In this document: positions 1 to 8,741 of the stretch, one piece after another
Position numbering within the stretch: the stretch's first letter is position 1
Layout of the letters: every line of letters starts with the position of its first letter
Origin: Pseudomonas brassicacearum
GTDB lineage: Bacteria > Pseudomonadota > Gammaproteobacteria > Pseudomonadales > Pseudomonadaceae
Length of the DNA: 64,000 nt
Assembly: GCF_009601685.2 (NCBI RefSeq)
Contig: NZ_CP045701.2
Location: 1,736,001-1,800,000 of the forward strand
Direction: 5' to 3'
Translations under genes and position numbers: made by a program
Notes under the pieces: generated by a model
Seen by the model: the letters and a program-made list of their open reading frames with translations, nothing else
Databases searched by the model: none
What the model was told of the DNA's origin: nothing

Positions 1-2
1 GT

Positions 3-56
3 CAGCTCCTACACAGCTCCTACACAGCTCCTACACAGCTCCTACACAGCTGCTAC
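3..56. repeat. 11-bp tandem repeat (about 4.9 copies)
   Basis: The unit cagctcctaca is repeated head to tail from position 3: four perfect copies followed by a partial copy with one change (cagctgctac). The unit is the same sequence that closes the gtaggagctg...cagctcctac palindromes at 1826, 6172 and 9017, so the array looks like local amplification of one end of such a REP element. The array may continue left of the window. Confidence 0.9.
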
Positions 57-120
57 TGGGCATTTAAGCGTTTGGGAGGGGGTGGTGTCTGTCGCGATCC
101 TAGCGATTTTTAGCGCGTAT

Positions 121-870
121 CTAGCGTTGACGCCGCAGCTTGCCCGGCGAGACGCCGAATTCGCGCAGCACCGCCGCGGCGAAGGCACTTTGGGAGCTGT
201 AGCCGACGCGGTGGGCGATCTCACCGATGGGCAACTGCGAATCACGCAACAACGCCACGGCCTTGTGCAAGCGACGGCTGCGGATGTAATCCATCGGGGT
301 TTGTCCGCACTCGGCGACAAAGCGCGCGTGCAAGCGGGCGCTGGAAAGGCCGGCGACTCGCGCCAGGTCCGCCACTTGCAGCGGATAGGCGGCGTTCTGG
401 TCGATGTGCGCGTTGAGTGCGGCGTAGGGCAGGCGCCGGCCGCCGAGGGTTTCCTGGCGAGCGTTATTGAGACTCGCCAGCAGCAGCACCGCGCCTTGCT
501 GGGCGATCACCGGATCGTCCACCGGGCTCCCCGCCAACCAACTGACCAACTGGCTCTGCCCCGCATCCAGGGGCAGGCGTGCAGTGTCGTCGAGCAAGCG
601 GCGGCTGGCGTCGGCGTGGTCCCCCAGGCATTGCCCGACCCAGTCATCACTGGGCACATCCAACACCAGGCAACGGCTGCCGTGGGGGCTGCCGCAGGCG
701 TGATGCGCGCCGGCCGGTATCACCACGAAGCTTTGTTGCACCACCTGGCTGCCATGGCCTTCGACCTCGAAATCCAGTGCGCCAGACAGCCCGAACACCA
801 ATTGGGCATGCTCATGGCTGTGGACGATCAAGTCGTGGCTGTAGTGGCGTAGTGTGAGGATCGGTCTCAT
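121..870 (-). CDS. AraC-family transcriptional regulator
   Basis: Protein of 249 residues. The N-terminal half is a cupin-like sensor (His-rich HSHEHAQLVFGLSG followed by IPAGAHHAC). The C-terminal ~100 residues are a double helix-turn-helix AraC DNA-binding domain, with RVAGLSSARLHARF as the first helix-turn-helix, then IRSRRLHKAVALL and IAHRVGYSSQSAFAAAVLREFGVSP as the second. The ATG at 870 is chosen because GGGAG lies 8 nt upstream; an in-frame ATG at 930 would add 20 unconserved-looking residues. It is transcribed away from the next gene. The effector and target are not evident from the sequence. Confidence 0.85.
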   Translation of the reverse strand: MRPILTLRHYSHDLIVHSHEHAQLVFGLSGALDFEVEGHGSQVVQQSFVVIPAGAHHACGSPHGSRCLVLDVPSDDWVGQCLGDHADASRRLLDDTARLPLDAGQSQLVSWLAGSPVDDPVIAQQGAVLLLASLNNARQETLGGRRLPYAALNAHIDQNAAYPLQVADLARVAGLSSARLHARFVAECGQTPMDYIRSRRLHKAVALLRDSQLPIGEIAHRVGYSSQSAFAAAVLREFGVSPGKLRRQR

Positions 871-1005
871 CGCGGTCTCCCGTGTCAGGCCGCCAGCATA
901 CACCGAGGGCGCAACGCCCGGCGCTGTCATGCAATGGACTTGTGTTTGTCATGGGCCATTAACCGCTGGCGTGCACAGTGGCAAAAACGATCAGAGGGTT
1001 GCCCA

Positions 1006-1821
1006 ATGACCAGCGCAGAGCTCGCCAGACCCAGCCGCAAACAGCGTGTTCGCACCTTGTGGATTTCCGACGTGCACCTGGGCACCCGGGATTGCCAGGC
1101 CGAGCACTTGTCGCAGTTCCTCAAGGGTTACCACGCCGACAAGATCTACTTGGTGGGCGACATCATCGATGGCTGGAAACTGCGCGGTGGCATGTATTGG
1201 CCCCAGGCCCACACCAACGTCATTCGCCGCTTGCTGACCATGAGCAAGCGCGGCACTGAAGTGATCTACGTCACCGGCAATCATGACGAATTCCTGCGGC
1301 GCTATTCGAAGCTGATCCTGGGCAATATCCAGCTGGTGGACGAAGCGGTGCACGTCACTGCCGATGGTCGGCACCTGTTGGTGATCCATGGCGACCAGTT
1401 CGATGTCATCACCCGGTACCATCGTTGGCTGGCGTTCCTCGGGGATTCGGCCTACGAGTTCACCCTCACGCTGAACCGCTGGCTCAACCATTGGCGGGCC
1501 CGTTACGGCTACGGCTACTGGTCGTTGTCGGCGTACCTCAAGCACAAGGTCAAGACCGCCGTCAGCTTCATCAGCGATTTTGAAGAAGCGATCGCCCACG
1601 AGTGTGTGAAGCGCGAACTGCATGGCGTGGTTTGTGGGCATATCCACCATGCCGAGATCCGCAAAGTGGGTGAGGTGGATTACCTCAATTGTGGCGACTG
1701 GGTCGAATCCTGCACGGCGCTGATCGAGCATTGGGACGGGTCGATCGAGTTGTATCGGTTGGCGGAGGCCCAGGCGCGCGAAGCGCAGTTGAAAGCACTG
1801 AAAGTCGCCGAACCGGCTTGA
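1006..1821 (+). CDS. LpxH-like calcineurin-type phosphoesterase (UDP-2,3-diacylglucosamine diphosphatase family)
   Basis: Protein of 271 residues in the metallophosphoesterase superfamily. All expected metal-binding blocks are visible in order: SDVHLG (D-x-H), VGDIIDGW (GD), TGNHDE (GNHD), VIHGDQFD and the late GHIHHAE (GHxH). This family includes LpxH, which cleaves UDP-2,3-diacylglucosamine during lipid A synthesis, but this protein belongs to the larger LpxH-like paralogue type common in pseudomonads, so the substrate is uncertain. The ATG at 1006 follows an AGAGGG ribosome site; the open frame extends back to 934 without a better start. It stands alone, followed by a REP palindrome. Confidence 0.8.
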   Translation: MTSAELARPSRKQRVRTLWISDVHLGTRDCQAEHLSQFLKGYHADKIYLVGDIIDGWKLRGGMYWPQAHTNVIRRLLTMSKRGTEVIYVTGNHDEFLRRYSKLILGNIQLVDEAVHVTADGRHLLVIHGDQFDVITRYHRWLAFLGDSAYEFTLTLNRWLNHWRARYGYGYWSLSAYLKHKVKTAVSFISDFEEAIAHECVKRELHGVVCGHIHHAEIRKVGEVDYLNCGDWVESCTALIEHWDGSIELYRLAEAQAREAQLKALKVAEPA

Positions 1822-1825
1822 AACC

Positions 1826-1927
1826 GTAGGAGCTGACGAGTGCAACGAGGCTGCGATCTTTCCCCTGACGATTGAATTTCAAGCGAAAGATCAAGATCAA
1901 AAGATCGCAGCCTTCGGCAGCTCCTAC
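1826..1927. repeat. REP-type palindrome (gtaggagctg class)
   Basis: An imperfect long inverted repeat opening with gtaggagctg and gaggctgcgatctt and closing with aaaagatcgcagcc and cggcagctcctac. It fills the space between the convergent phosphoesterase and HD genes and ends inside the tail of the HD gene (stop at 1924-1926). The same class occurs at 6172, 9017 and 63430. Confidence 0.85.
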
Positions 1928-2514
1928 AGGGCCGGTGCCTGCGTCATCGCCGCCTTGTAGATCGACTGCTTCGGCGTGGCAAACACCCTTTCCAGCATCG
2001 GTTCGAAGAAGCTTAGCGGCAAAGTGTCGTATTCGGGATCGAACGCCGCCGCGTCATATTTCGCACAAAAGTCGATCGTCGCCTGGTACTGCGGATGTTC
2101 GAAAAACTGCTCGCGCAGGTGTCGGTCCATGCCCAGGTGGTGGAAGAAGTAATAGCCTTGGAAAATCCCGTGTTTTTCCACCATCCACAGGTTTTCGGCG
2201 CTGACGAAGGGCTTGAGGATCGCCGCGGCGATGTCTGGATGGTTATACGAGCCCAGGGTGTCACCGATGTCGTGGAGCAGGGCGCAGACCACGTATTGCT
2301 CGTCGCGTCCGTCACGGTAGGCACGGGTGGCGGTTTGCAGGGAGTGGGTCAGGCGATCCACCGGGAACCCGCCGAAATCGCCGTCCAGCAGTTTCAAGTG
2401 GGCCAGGATCCGCCCCGGCAATTGCCGTGCGTAGGCGCTGAAGTCAGCCGCGATGATCGCCCAGTCTTCCTGGGTACCGTCCTGCATGTGGGTAAAGCGG
2501 GCATGGGTATTCAT
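1924..2514 (-). CDS. HD-domain phosphohydrolase
   Basis: Protein of 196 residues with an HD-superfamily metal site: HSLQTATRA (first His), then ALLHDIGDTLGSYNH (the HD motif). The HD superfamily generally cleaves phosphoesters or acts as an oxygenase scaffold; the substrate here is unknown. The ATG at 2514 is preferred over upstream in-frame starts because AAAGGT precedes it and the extra 59 upstream residues would overlap the Mpo1-like gene. It lies 14 bp downstream of that gene on the same strand, so the two are probably one operon. Its stop codon lies within the end of the adjacent REP palindrome. Confidence 0.8.
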   Translation of the reverse strand: MNTHARFTHMQDGTQEDWAIIAADFSAYARQLPGRILAHLKLLDGDFGGFPVDRLTHSLQTATRAYRDGRDEQYVVCALLHDIGDTLGSYNHPDIAAAILKPFVSAENLWMVEKHGIFQGYYFFHHLGMDRHLREQFFEHPQYQATIDFCAKYDAAAFDPEYDTLPLSFFEPMLERVFATPKQSIYKAAMTQAPAL

Positions 2515-2528
2515 AGTCAGACCTTTGG

Positions 2529-2840
2529 CTAGAACGCAACCTTGCCCAGCAGCATGTCGCGGTACATGACGAAATCGCCGAGCAGGCTGTAGAACGGGTG
2601 CTGGAAGGTGGCGGGACGGTTTTTTTCGAAGAAGAAGTGTCCGATCCAGGCAAAGCCGTAGCCGGCCACGGGCAGGGCGAGCCACAGCCACCCGCTGCCC
2701 ACTACGAGGGCCGTGACGAAAATCAGGATGACCAGGGAGGTGCCGATGAAATGCAATCGTCGGCAGGTGCTGTTGCTGTGCTCGCCGAGGTAATACGGGT
2801 AGAACTCAGCGAAGGTATTGAATTGTTTGGCATTTTCCAC
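2529..2840 (-). CDS. Mpo1-like (DUF962/YGL010w) membrane protein
   Basis: Small membrane protein of 103 residues. The pattern is typical of the Mpo1/DUF962 family: an N-terminal FAEFYPYYLGEHSNSTCRRLHFIG block (His-x4-N/H ligand type), a hydrophobic stretch (about residues 34-60), then GYGFAWIGHFFFEKNRPATFQHP. Yeast Mpo1 is an iron-dependent dioxygenase acting on 2-hydroxy fatty acids; the family link is clear but activity in bacteria is inference. The start is GTG at 2840 with a weak ribosome site. First gene of a likely operon with the HD hydrolase. Confidence 0.8.
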   Translation of the reverse strand: MENAKQFNTFAEFYPYYLGEHSNSTCRRLHFIGTSLVILIFVTALVVGSGWLWLALPVAGYGFAWIGHFFFEKNRPATFQHPFYSLLGDFVMYRDMLLGKVAF

Positions 2841-2978
2841 GACAGCTGGCTCTGTGGTTATTGTTCTGATGCTTGAAGTCTAGAGCTATCAATTGCTATG
2901 GCCAGTGACAATCGGCGCCACTTTAGTATCCTTCGCAAATCCAGCCGTACCCTGCGGCTCGTCATGCAAGTAAACGTC

Positions 2979-4040
2979 ATGAACGAACGAACCACTTCTT
3001 CAAGCTGGGCGATGGGGATTGTCAAGGCGTTGGAAATGGACGGCCTGGATTGTCGGGTGCTGTTCAAGCAACTGGGGCTGGACTTTGATGCGCTGGACGA
3101 TCCGGATGCACGTTTCCCCCAGGACTCGATGACGCGGCTCTGGCAACGGGCGGTGGAATTGTCCGGTAACCCGGCCATTGGCTTGAACATGGGGAAAGTG
3201 GTGCGCCCGGCCTCGTTTCATGTGGCGGGCTACGCCTTGATGTCCAGTCGCACGCTGGCGGAGGGTTTCCAGCGACTGGTGCGATACCAGCGGATCATTG
3301 CCGAAAGCGCCGACTTGAGTTTTCGTCGGTTGGAAGAGGGTTACGGGCTGATCCTGACGGTGCATGGCGACCATTTACCCCCCACACGCCAAAGTGCCGA
3401 AGCGTCCCTGGCCTGTGCGTTGGCCCTGTGCAACTGGCTGACCGGACGTACCTTGCACCCGGTAAAAGTGCTGTTCCAAGGCACCGCCCCCCTGGACCTG
3501 ACGCCTTATCAGCGAGCCTTCTGCGCGCCGCTGGTGTTCGGCGCGGCCTATGACGCGCTGATCTTTGAACGGGCCGACATGGAGGCGCCGCTGCCGACGG
3601 CCAACGAAGCGATGGCGCAGTTGCATGACCGGTTTGCCGGCGAGTACCTCGCGCGTTTTTCGGAAAGCCGTGTGACCCACAAGGCGCGACAAGTGTTGTG
3701 CCGGTTGTTGCCCCAGGGCGAGCCCAAGCGTGATGTGGTGGCGCAGACGCTGCACCTGTCACAGCGGACCTTGCAGCGGCGCTTGCAGGAAGAGGGCACG
3801 AGTTTTCAGAGCCTGCTCGAAGACACCCGTCGCGAACTGGCCGAGCAGTACCTGGCGCAGCCGGGCATGACGTTGCTGGAAATCGCCTATCTGCTGGGAT
3901 TTGCCGACCCGAGCAATTTTTTCCGGGCCTTCCGCCGCTGGTTCGACACCACGCCGGGCGAATACCGGGCACGGTTGGGGAGCCAGCCTGAAGCGGTCAG
4001 TGACGCCAAAACGCCGGGATACACAGCACGAACACCGTGA
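2979..4040 (+). CDS. AraC-family regulator with arabinose-binding-like N-terminal domain
   Basis: Protein of about 353 residues from the ATG at 2979; in-frame ATGs at 2964 and 2898 are possible and none has a strong ribosome site. The N-terminal ~200 residues match the AraC 'arabinose-binding' (PF12625) type seen in OruR/ArgR-like Pseudomonas regulators (LGLDFDALDDPDARFP, VRPASFHVAGYALMSS). The C-terminus is a classic AraC helix-turn-helix pair (VAQTLHLSQRTLQRRLQEEG and LLEIAYLLGFADPSNFFRAFRRW). It is divergent from the Mpo1/HD pair. Its last 44 bp overlap the 3' end of trkH on the opposite strand. Confidence 0.8.
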   Translation: MNERTTSSSWAMGIVKALEMDGLDCRVLFKQLGLDFDALDDPDARFPQDSMTRLWQRAVELSGNPAIGLNMGKVVRPASFHVAGYALMSSRTLAEGFQRLVRYQRIIAESADLSFRRLEEGYGLILTVHGDHLPPTRQSAEASLACALALCNWLTGRTLHPVKVLFQGTAPLDLTPYQRAFCAPLVFGAAYDALIFERADMEAPLPTANEAMAQLHDRFAGEYLARFSESRVTHKARQVLCRLLPQGEPKRDVVAQTLHLSQRTLQRRLQEEGTSFQSLLEDTRRELAEQYLAQPGMTLLEIAYLLGFADPSNFFRAFRRWFDTTPGEYRARLGSQPEAVSDAKTPGYTARTP

Positions 4041-5451
4041 TGATCTCCAGTCGGCCCAGCAGCATGCCCCCTGACAGAATCCACTTGGCCGCGTCCGGCA
4101 GCGGTGCGAAGTTGCCGGACGGCCCGATGGTCTCGCCCAACCCCGGGCCGACGCCGGACACAGTACTGGCCGCGCCGGTCAGCGCCGTCATCCATTCCAC
4201 CCCGAGCAGCGACAGCAGCAGGGCGATCACGCAGATGGTGATGGCGAAGAAGAACGAGAACGTGAGGATCGAGCGCACGATTTCTTCGTCGAGGCGATGA
4301 CCGTTGTATTTCTGCTTGATCACCGCGCGGGGGTGGATCAGTTGATTGAGGTTGGCCCGCAGCAGGATATAGGCGACCTGGAAGCGGAAGATCTTGATCC
4401 CGCCGGCCGTCGAGCCTGAACAACCGCCGACGAACCCCAGGTAGAAGAACAGCATCAGTGAGAAGTTGCCCCACAGGCTGTAGTCGCCCAGGGCGAAGCC
4501 GGTGGTGGTGACGATGGACGTCACGTTCAGCGCCACGTGCCGCAGCGCCTCCAGCCAATGCAGGTCGGTGGTCGCCCAATACCAGGTGCCGAGCACCAGC
4601 CAGGTCACCAGCAACACCCCGATGAGCCCCTGGACCTGCTGGTCCTTGATCAGAGCCCGGCGATTACCCCGCAACATCGAGACGTACAGGGCAAACGGCA
4701 AGCTGCCGAGGATCATGATGACGATGACCACCCAGTGCACCGCCGGCTGGGTCCATTTGGCCAGGGATTGGTCCGAGGTGGAAAAACCGCCGGTGGAGAT
4801 CGCCGACATCGCGTGGTTGATAGCATCGAACAGACTCATCCCGGCCCACCAGAGCGCCAGGGTGCCGAGAATGGTGATGCCCACGTAGGACGCCACGATC
4901 AGCCGCGCCACCATGTGGGAACGGGGCATGACTTTTTCCGAGCGGTCCGACGATTCGGTCTGGAACAGCCGCATGCCACCGATGCGCAGCAAGGGCAGGA
5001 TCGCCACCGCCATGCCGATGAAGCCGATACCGCCGAGCCAGTGCAGCAGTGAGCGCCACATCAGGATGCCCGGGGACATGGTGTCCAGGCCACTCAGGAC
5101 GGTGGCGCCGGTGGCGGTGATGCCGGACATGCTTTCGAAAAACGAGTCGGTGTAGCTGATCTTCTGGGTCAGCAGGAACGGCAACGCGGCAAAGATACAC
5201 ACCACCAGCCAACTGCTGACGGTCAGCAAGTACATGTCGCGCGGGCGCAGGTGGATGTGTTCCGGGCGCCCGGGAAGCACCAGTGCCAGGCCGGCGAGGA
5301 AGGTGATCATGCTCGACCAGAGGAACGACGGCAGGTCGCCGGTGCGCTCGAAGACCACCAGGGTGGCCATGGGCACGACCATGAAGATCGCCAGGGTGAT
5401 CAGGAAGATGCCGATGATGAAACCAATGATCCGCAGGGTCGGCAACGCCAT
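3997..5451 (-). CDS. trkH: Trk potassium uptake protein TrkH
   Basis: Protein of 484 residues, the usual length for TrkH/TrkG, the potassium-translocating subunit that works with cytoplasmic TrkA. About ten hydrophobic segments are visible, and the four pore loops with their filter glycines can be read: ITATGATVLSG, SAISTGGFSTSD, TTTGFALGDY and TVSGVGPGLGE. No trkA lies in the window, which is normal in Pseudomonas. The gene runs convergent to the AraC gene with overlapping coding ends and no terminator between them. It is preceded by about 160 bp of non-coding sequence up to the divergent nitroreductase gene. Confidence 0.93.
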   Translation of the reverse strand: MALPTLRIIGFIIGIFLITLAIFMVVPMATLVVFERTGDLPSFLWSSMITFLAGLALVLPGRPEHIHLRPRDMYLLTVSSWLVVCIFAALPFLLTQKISYTDSFFESMSGITATGATVLSGLDTMSPGILMWRSLLHWLGGIGFIGMAVAILPLLRIGGMRLFQTESSDRSEKVMPRSHMVARLIVASYVGITILGTLALWWAGMSLFDAINHAMSAISTGGFSTSDQSLAKWTQPAVHWVVIVIMILGSLPFALYVSMLRGNRRALIKDQQVQGLIGVLLVTWLVLGTWYWATTDLHWLEALRHVALNVTSIVTTTGFALGDYSLWGNFSLMLFFYLGFVGGCSGSTAGGIKIFRFQVAYILLRANLNQLIHPRAVIKQKYNGHRLDEEIVRSILTFSFFFAITICVIALLLSLLGVEWMTALTGAASTVSGVGPGLGETIGPSGNFAPLPDAAKWILSGGMLLGRLEIITVFVLCIPAFWRH

Positions 5452-5611
5452 GAAGTCCGCTCAGGCTGAAAGGGAAGGGCGCCATTCTACCTGCGGCAAG
5501 CATCCTGTAAACCGGCACCCGGCGCCAGTTGGCGCCAGGTCGCGGAATTTGCGCTAACGAACTCGCCGCACAGCCACTAGAATAGCCGGACATTTTTTCA
5601 GGAGGTGGCCG

Positions 5612-6175
5612 ATGCAGGCTCTCGACGCTTTGCTCAACCGTGTTTCCGTCCCGCGCCTGGTGGACCCGGCCCCCACGCCCGAACAGCGCGAACTCATGTT
5701 CGCTGCGGCCATGCGGGCGCCGGATCACGGCCAGTTGCGGCCATGGCGTTTTTTGACGGTCGAAGGGCAGGCGCGGCATCGCATGGGCGAACTGCTGGCC
5801 GAAGCCGCGCGGTTCAATGACCCGCTGGTATCGGAAGCCGTTGTGGAAAAGGCCCTCAATGGCCCCTTGCGCGCGCCCCTGGTCGTAGTGGTGATTGCCC
5901 GTCTGCAGGACCATTTCAAAATCCCCAAATCCGAGCAACTGCTGGCGGCTGGCTGCGCGGCCCATGGCATCTTGTTGGCTGCGTATGCCCAAGGGGTTGG
6001 CGGCGTGTGGCGCACCGGTGAACTGGCGTACTCGCCGCAGGTGGCCAGGGGGCTTGGCCTTGAAGACGGGGAAGAGGTGATCGGTTTCCTCTACCTGGGC
6101 ACACCGCAGAAAGAAGCGCGCACGGCGCCGAAAGTGGAAACTGCAGAATTTGTCAGCGAGTGGACAGGCCTGTAG
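5612..6175 (+). CDS. Nitroreductase family protein (YdjA-like)
   Basis: Protein of 187 residues, the short nitroreductase type typified by E. coli YdjA, an FMN-dependent NAD(P)H oxidoreductase. Visible signature blocks are AAAMRAPDHGQLRPWRF (FMN phosphate region), AAGCAAHGILLAAYAQGVGGVWRTGE, and a late GFLYLGTPQ. A strong AGGAGGTGG ribosome site sits just upstream of the ATG. The physiological substrate is not predictable. The TAG stop codon (6173-6175) is the second to fourth base of the following REP palindrome, so the coding end and the repeat are fused. Confidence 0.87.
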   Translation: MQALDALLNRVSVPRLVDPAPTPEQRELMFAAAMRAPDHGQLRPWRFLTVEGQARHRMGELLAEAARFNDPLVSEAVVEKALNGPLRAPLVVVVIARLQDHFKIPKSEQLLAAGCAAHGILLAAYAQGVGGVWRTGELAYSPQVARGLGLEDGEEVIGFLYLGTPQKEARTAPKVETAEFVSEWTGL

Positions 6176-6281
6176 GAGCTGCCGAGCGAAGCGAGGCTGC
6201 GATCTTTTGATCCTGATCTTTCGCTCGGAACTCGATTTATAGAGGAAAGATCGCAGCCTCGTTGCACTCGACAGCTCCTAC
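6172..6281. repeat. REP-type palindrome (gtaggagctg class)
   Basis: Opens with gtaggagctgccgagcgaagcg and closes with cagcctcgttgcactcgacagctcctac, with inner arms gctgcgatctttt and gaaagatcgcagc. It sits between two convergent genes (nitroreductase and phhC), where its hairpin could act as a bidirectional mRNA end. It supplies the stop codon of the nitroreductase gene. Confidence 0.85.
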
Positions 6282-6307
6282 ACACCGTCCAGCGGGAGCA
6301 AGTGGCC

Positions 6308-7501
6308 TTACTTGCAAACGTCTGCAATCGCCTCGGCCAGCAGATCCAGGCGCGTGGCGTCGATGCCGGCCACGTTGGCCCGGCCGGTGCCGACCATGTA
6401 GACACTGTGGCGCTCGCGCAGGTGCTTGACCTGCTCTGGCGTCAGGCCGGTGTAGGAGAACATCCCGCGTTGCACGCCGATATGGGCGAAGCGCTCGCGC
6501 AAGCCATGGGGTTCGAGGGCCTCCAGCAAGCCGCTGCGCAATTGCGCGATGCGCAGGCGCATGGCCTGGACTTCATCGGCCCACAGGCTTTTGAGTTCCG
6601 GGTTGCCGAGAATGGTCGCCACCACGGCTGCGCCATGGTCCGGCGGCGTCGACCACAGGTTGCGGGCGATGTTTGCCAGTTGGCTGCGGATGTCCACCAG
6701 CTTCTCGGCATCCCGGGCGCAGACGATCAATGCACCCGTACGATCGCGGTAGAGGCCGAAGTTCTTCGAGCAGGAACTGGTGACCAGCACCTCCGGCAAC
6801 GCATCGGCAAACAGCCGGACCGCCCAGGCGTCCTGCTCCAGCCCATCGCCAAAGCCCTGGTAGGCGAAGTCGATCAGCGGTAGCAGGTCGCGGCTGCGCA
6901 CCACCTCCAGCACCTGACGCCATTGCTCATGGGACAGGTCGAACCCGGTGGGGTTATGGCAACAGGCGTGCAGCAGCACCACATCACCTTTGGGCGCCTG
7001 GTTCAGCGTCGCCAGCATTGCTTCGAAATCCAGGCGGTTATCAGCGCCCACGTAAGGGTAGTGACTGACCTTGACCCCGGCCGCGGCGAAGATGGTTTCG
7101 TGGATCGGCCAAGTCGGGTTGCTCAGCCATACGCCACGGCCCGGCAGGCATTGGGCGATGAAGTCGGCACTCAGGCGCAGCGCACCGGTGCCGCCCGGTG
7201 TCTGGGTGGCGCTGGCACGTCTTGCGCTGATCAGCGGAGAGTCGGCACCCAGCACCAGCTCATTGATCAACTGGCCGAACGCGGCGTCGCCATGGCCGCC
7301 GATGTAGGTCTTGGTGGTCTGGCGATCCACCAGCCGCTGCTCGGCCTGTTTCACTGACTGAAGAATCGGCGTCAGGCCCTGGGCATCCTTGTAGACACCC
7401 ACGCCCAGGTCGAACTTGCTTGGGTTGCTGTCCGCCGCGTAGGCCTCCATCAGGCCGAGAATCGGGTCGCCGGGTACCCGGCCGATGGCATCGAAATGCA
7501 T
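6308..7501 (-). CDS. phhC: Aromatic amino acid aminotransferase PhhC
   Basis: Protein of 397 residues of the class I aspartate/tyrosine aminotransferase family. Visible features: GVGVYKD (about 33-39), GGTGALR substrate/PLP region (about 103-109), CHNPTG (181-186), the PLP-binding lysine K246 in SSCSKNFGLYRDRTG, and the downstream arginine of that motif. It converts tyrosine or phenylalanine to the 2-oxo acid. Its ATG overlaps the phhB stop by one base (TAATG), showing translational coupling. Third gene of phhABC, the phenylalanine hydroxylation/tyrosine degradation operon known in P. aeruginosa. Confidence 0.92.
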   Translation of the reverse strand: MHFDAIGRVPGDPILGLMEAYAADSNPSKFDLGVGVYKDAQGLTPILQSVKQAEQRLVDRQTTKTYIGGHGDAAFGQLINELVLGADSPLISARRASATQTPGGTGALRLSADFIAQCLPGRGVWLSNPTWPIHETIFAAAGVKVSHYPYVGADNRLDFEAMLATLNQAPKGDVVLLHACCHNPTGFDLSHEQWRQVLEVVRSRDLLPLIDFAYQGFGDGLEQDAWAVRLFADALPEVLVTSSCSKNFGLYRDRTGALIVCARDAEKLVDIRSQLANIARNLWSTPPDHGAAVVATILGNPELKSLWADEVQAMRLRIAQLRSGLLEALEPHGLRERFAHIGVQRGMFSYTGLTPEQVKHLRERHSVYMVGTGRANVAGIDATRLDLLAEAIADVCK

Positions 7502-7857
7502 TACTTGCGGCCCTCGGCGGTCTTGGCCACGTCATCGGTGCGGGCGGCCATGATGAAGTCGTTGCGGTGCAGGCCCTTGATGGAGTGGCTCCACCAGGTC
7601 ACGGTGACTTTGCCCCATTCGGTGAGCAGGCCTGGGTGGTGGCCTTCGGCCTCGGAAATTTCACCCACAGCGTTGGTGAACGCCAGGGCGTGCTTGAAGT
7701 TCTTGAACAGGAAAACTTTTTCCAGTTGCATTACGCCGTCGCGCACTTCGATGTTCCAGTCGGGGATCTGCTTGATCAGTACCGGCAGTTCTTCGTCGCT
7801 GACTTGTGGGGCGTCGGCGCGGCAGGCTTCGCAATGGGCTTGGTTCAGAGTGTTCAT
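7501..7857 (-). CDS. phhB: Pterin-4a-carbinolamine dehydratase PhhB
   Basis: Protein of 118 residues, the normal size for PCD/DCoH. The active-site histidines are seen in EGHHPG (H73, H74) and [14 protein letters not shown] (H91), the family signature. It dehydrates the 4a-hydroxytetrahydropterin formed by PhhA so that the cofactor can be recycled. It lies between phhA and phhC; in P. aeruginosa phhB also supports phhA expression. Confidence 0.94.
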   Translation of the reverse strand: MNTLNQAHCEACRADAPQVSDEELPVLIKQIPDWNIEVRDGVMQLEKVFLFKNFKHALAFTNAVGEISEAEGHHPGLLTEWGKVTVTWWSHSIKGLHRNDFIMAARTDDVAKTAEGRK

Positions 7858-7955
7858 GGTGTGTTCCTGGATCGAATATTTGAAAACGTCGATGCACCCA
7901 CGCTAAAGCAAAGCCGCGTTGTGCAACAGACTCAATTGAGATTAAAAGACGCGGT

Positions 7956-8741
7956 TCACGCAGCCTTTGGTGGGAATTTCGGGGCGTGCAAGCCCAGTTC
8001 CCGACCGCGCTTGACCATGCCCATGATGTCTTCGTGGGCCAGGTCGAACAGGCGCTTGAGTTCTGGCAGCACGAAATACACCGGTTGCAGGATGTCGATG
8101 CGATACGGCGTGCGCATGGCTTCCAGTGGATCGAAGGCTTGATGCTCGGGCTCGTCGGACAGGCAGTACACGGTTTCCTTGGGCGAGGACAGGATGCCGC
8201 CACCGTAGATGCGCCGGCCCTGTGGGGTTTGCACCAGGCCGAACTCGATGGTCATCCAATACAGGCGCGCCAGGTAGACGCGTTCTTCCTTGGAAGCCTG
8301 TAGGCCGAGTTTGCCGTAGGTGTGGGTGAATTCGGCAAACCAGGGGTTGGTCAGCAATGGGCAGTGGCCGAAGATCTCGTGGAAAATGTCCGGCTCTTGC
8401 AGGTAGTCCAGTTCTTCCCGGGTACGAATGAAGGTTGCCACCGGAAACTGCTTGCTGGCGAGCAATTCGAAGAAGGTCTGGAAGGGGATCAACGCCGGCA
8501 CCCGGGCAACCTGCCAGCCCGTGGTCTCGCCCAGCACTTGGTTGATTTCGCCCAGTTGCGGGATACGGTCGTGGGGCAGGCCAAGCTTGTCGATGCCGTC
8601 CAGGTATTCCTGGCACGCACGGCCTTCGATGACTTTCAGCTGGCGGGTGATCAGCGTATTCCACACCGCATGTTCTTCGGCGGTGTAGTGGATAAAACCT
8701 TGCGCATCGGGCTCGCGGGCCACGTACTGCGTCTGCTTCAT
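7956..8741 (-). CDS. phhA: Phenylalanine-4-hydroxylase PhhA
   Basis: Protein of 261 residues, the monomeric bacterial form without the regulatory ACT domain of mammalian enzymes. Iron ligands are visible: H121 and H126 in IFHEIFGHCPLL and E166 in YWMTIEFG. It hydroxylates phenylalanine to tyrosine with tetrahydropterin and oxygen. The ATG at 8741 is chosen over the in-frame 8837 because GGAGAA lies just upstream. First gene of phhABC; the PhhR box candidate is centred about 142 bp upstream. Confidence 0.95.
   Translation of the reverse strand: MKQTQYVAREPDAQGFIHYTAEEHAVWNTLITRQLKVIEGRACQEYLDGIDKLGLPHDRIPQLGEINQVLGETTGWQVARVPALIPFQTFFELLASKQFPVATFIRTREELDYLQEPDIFHEIFGHCPLLTNPWFAEFTHTYGKLGLQASKEERVYLARLYWMTIEFGLVQTPQGRRIYGGGILSSPKETVYCLSDEPEHQAFDPLEAMRTPYRIDILQPVYFVLPELKRLFDLAHEDIMGMVKRGRELGLHAPKFPPKAA

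Noticed and set aside
1..120. CRISPR-like array at the window start
   Set aside because: The 11-bp units are directly adjacent with no spacers.
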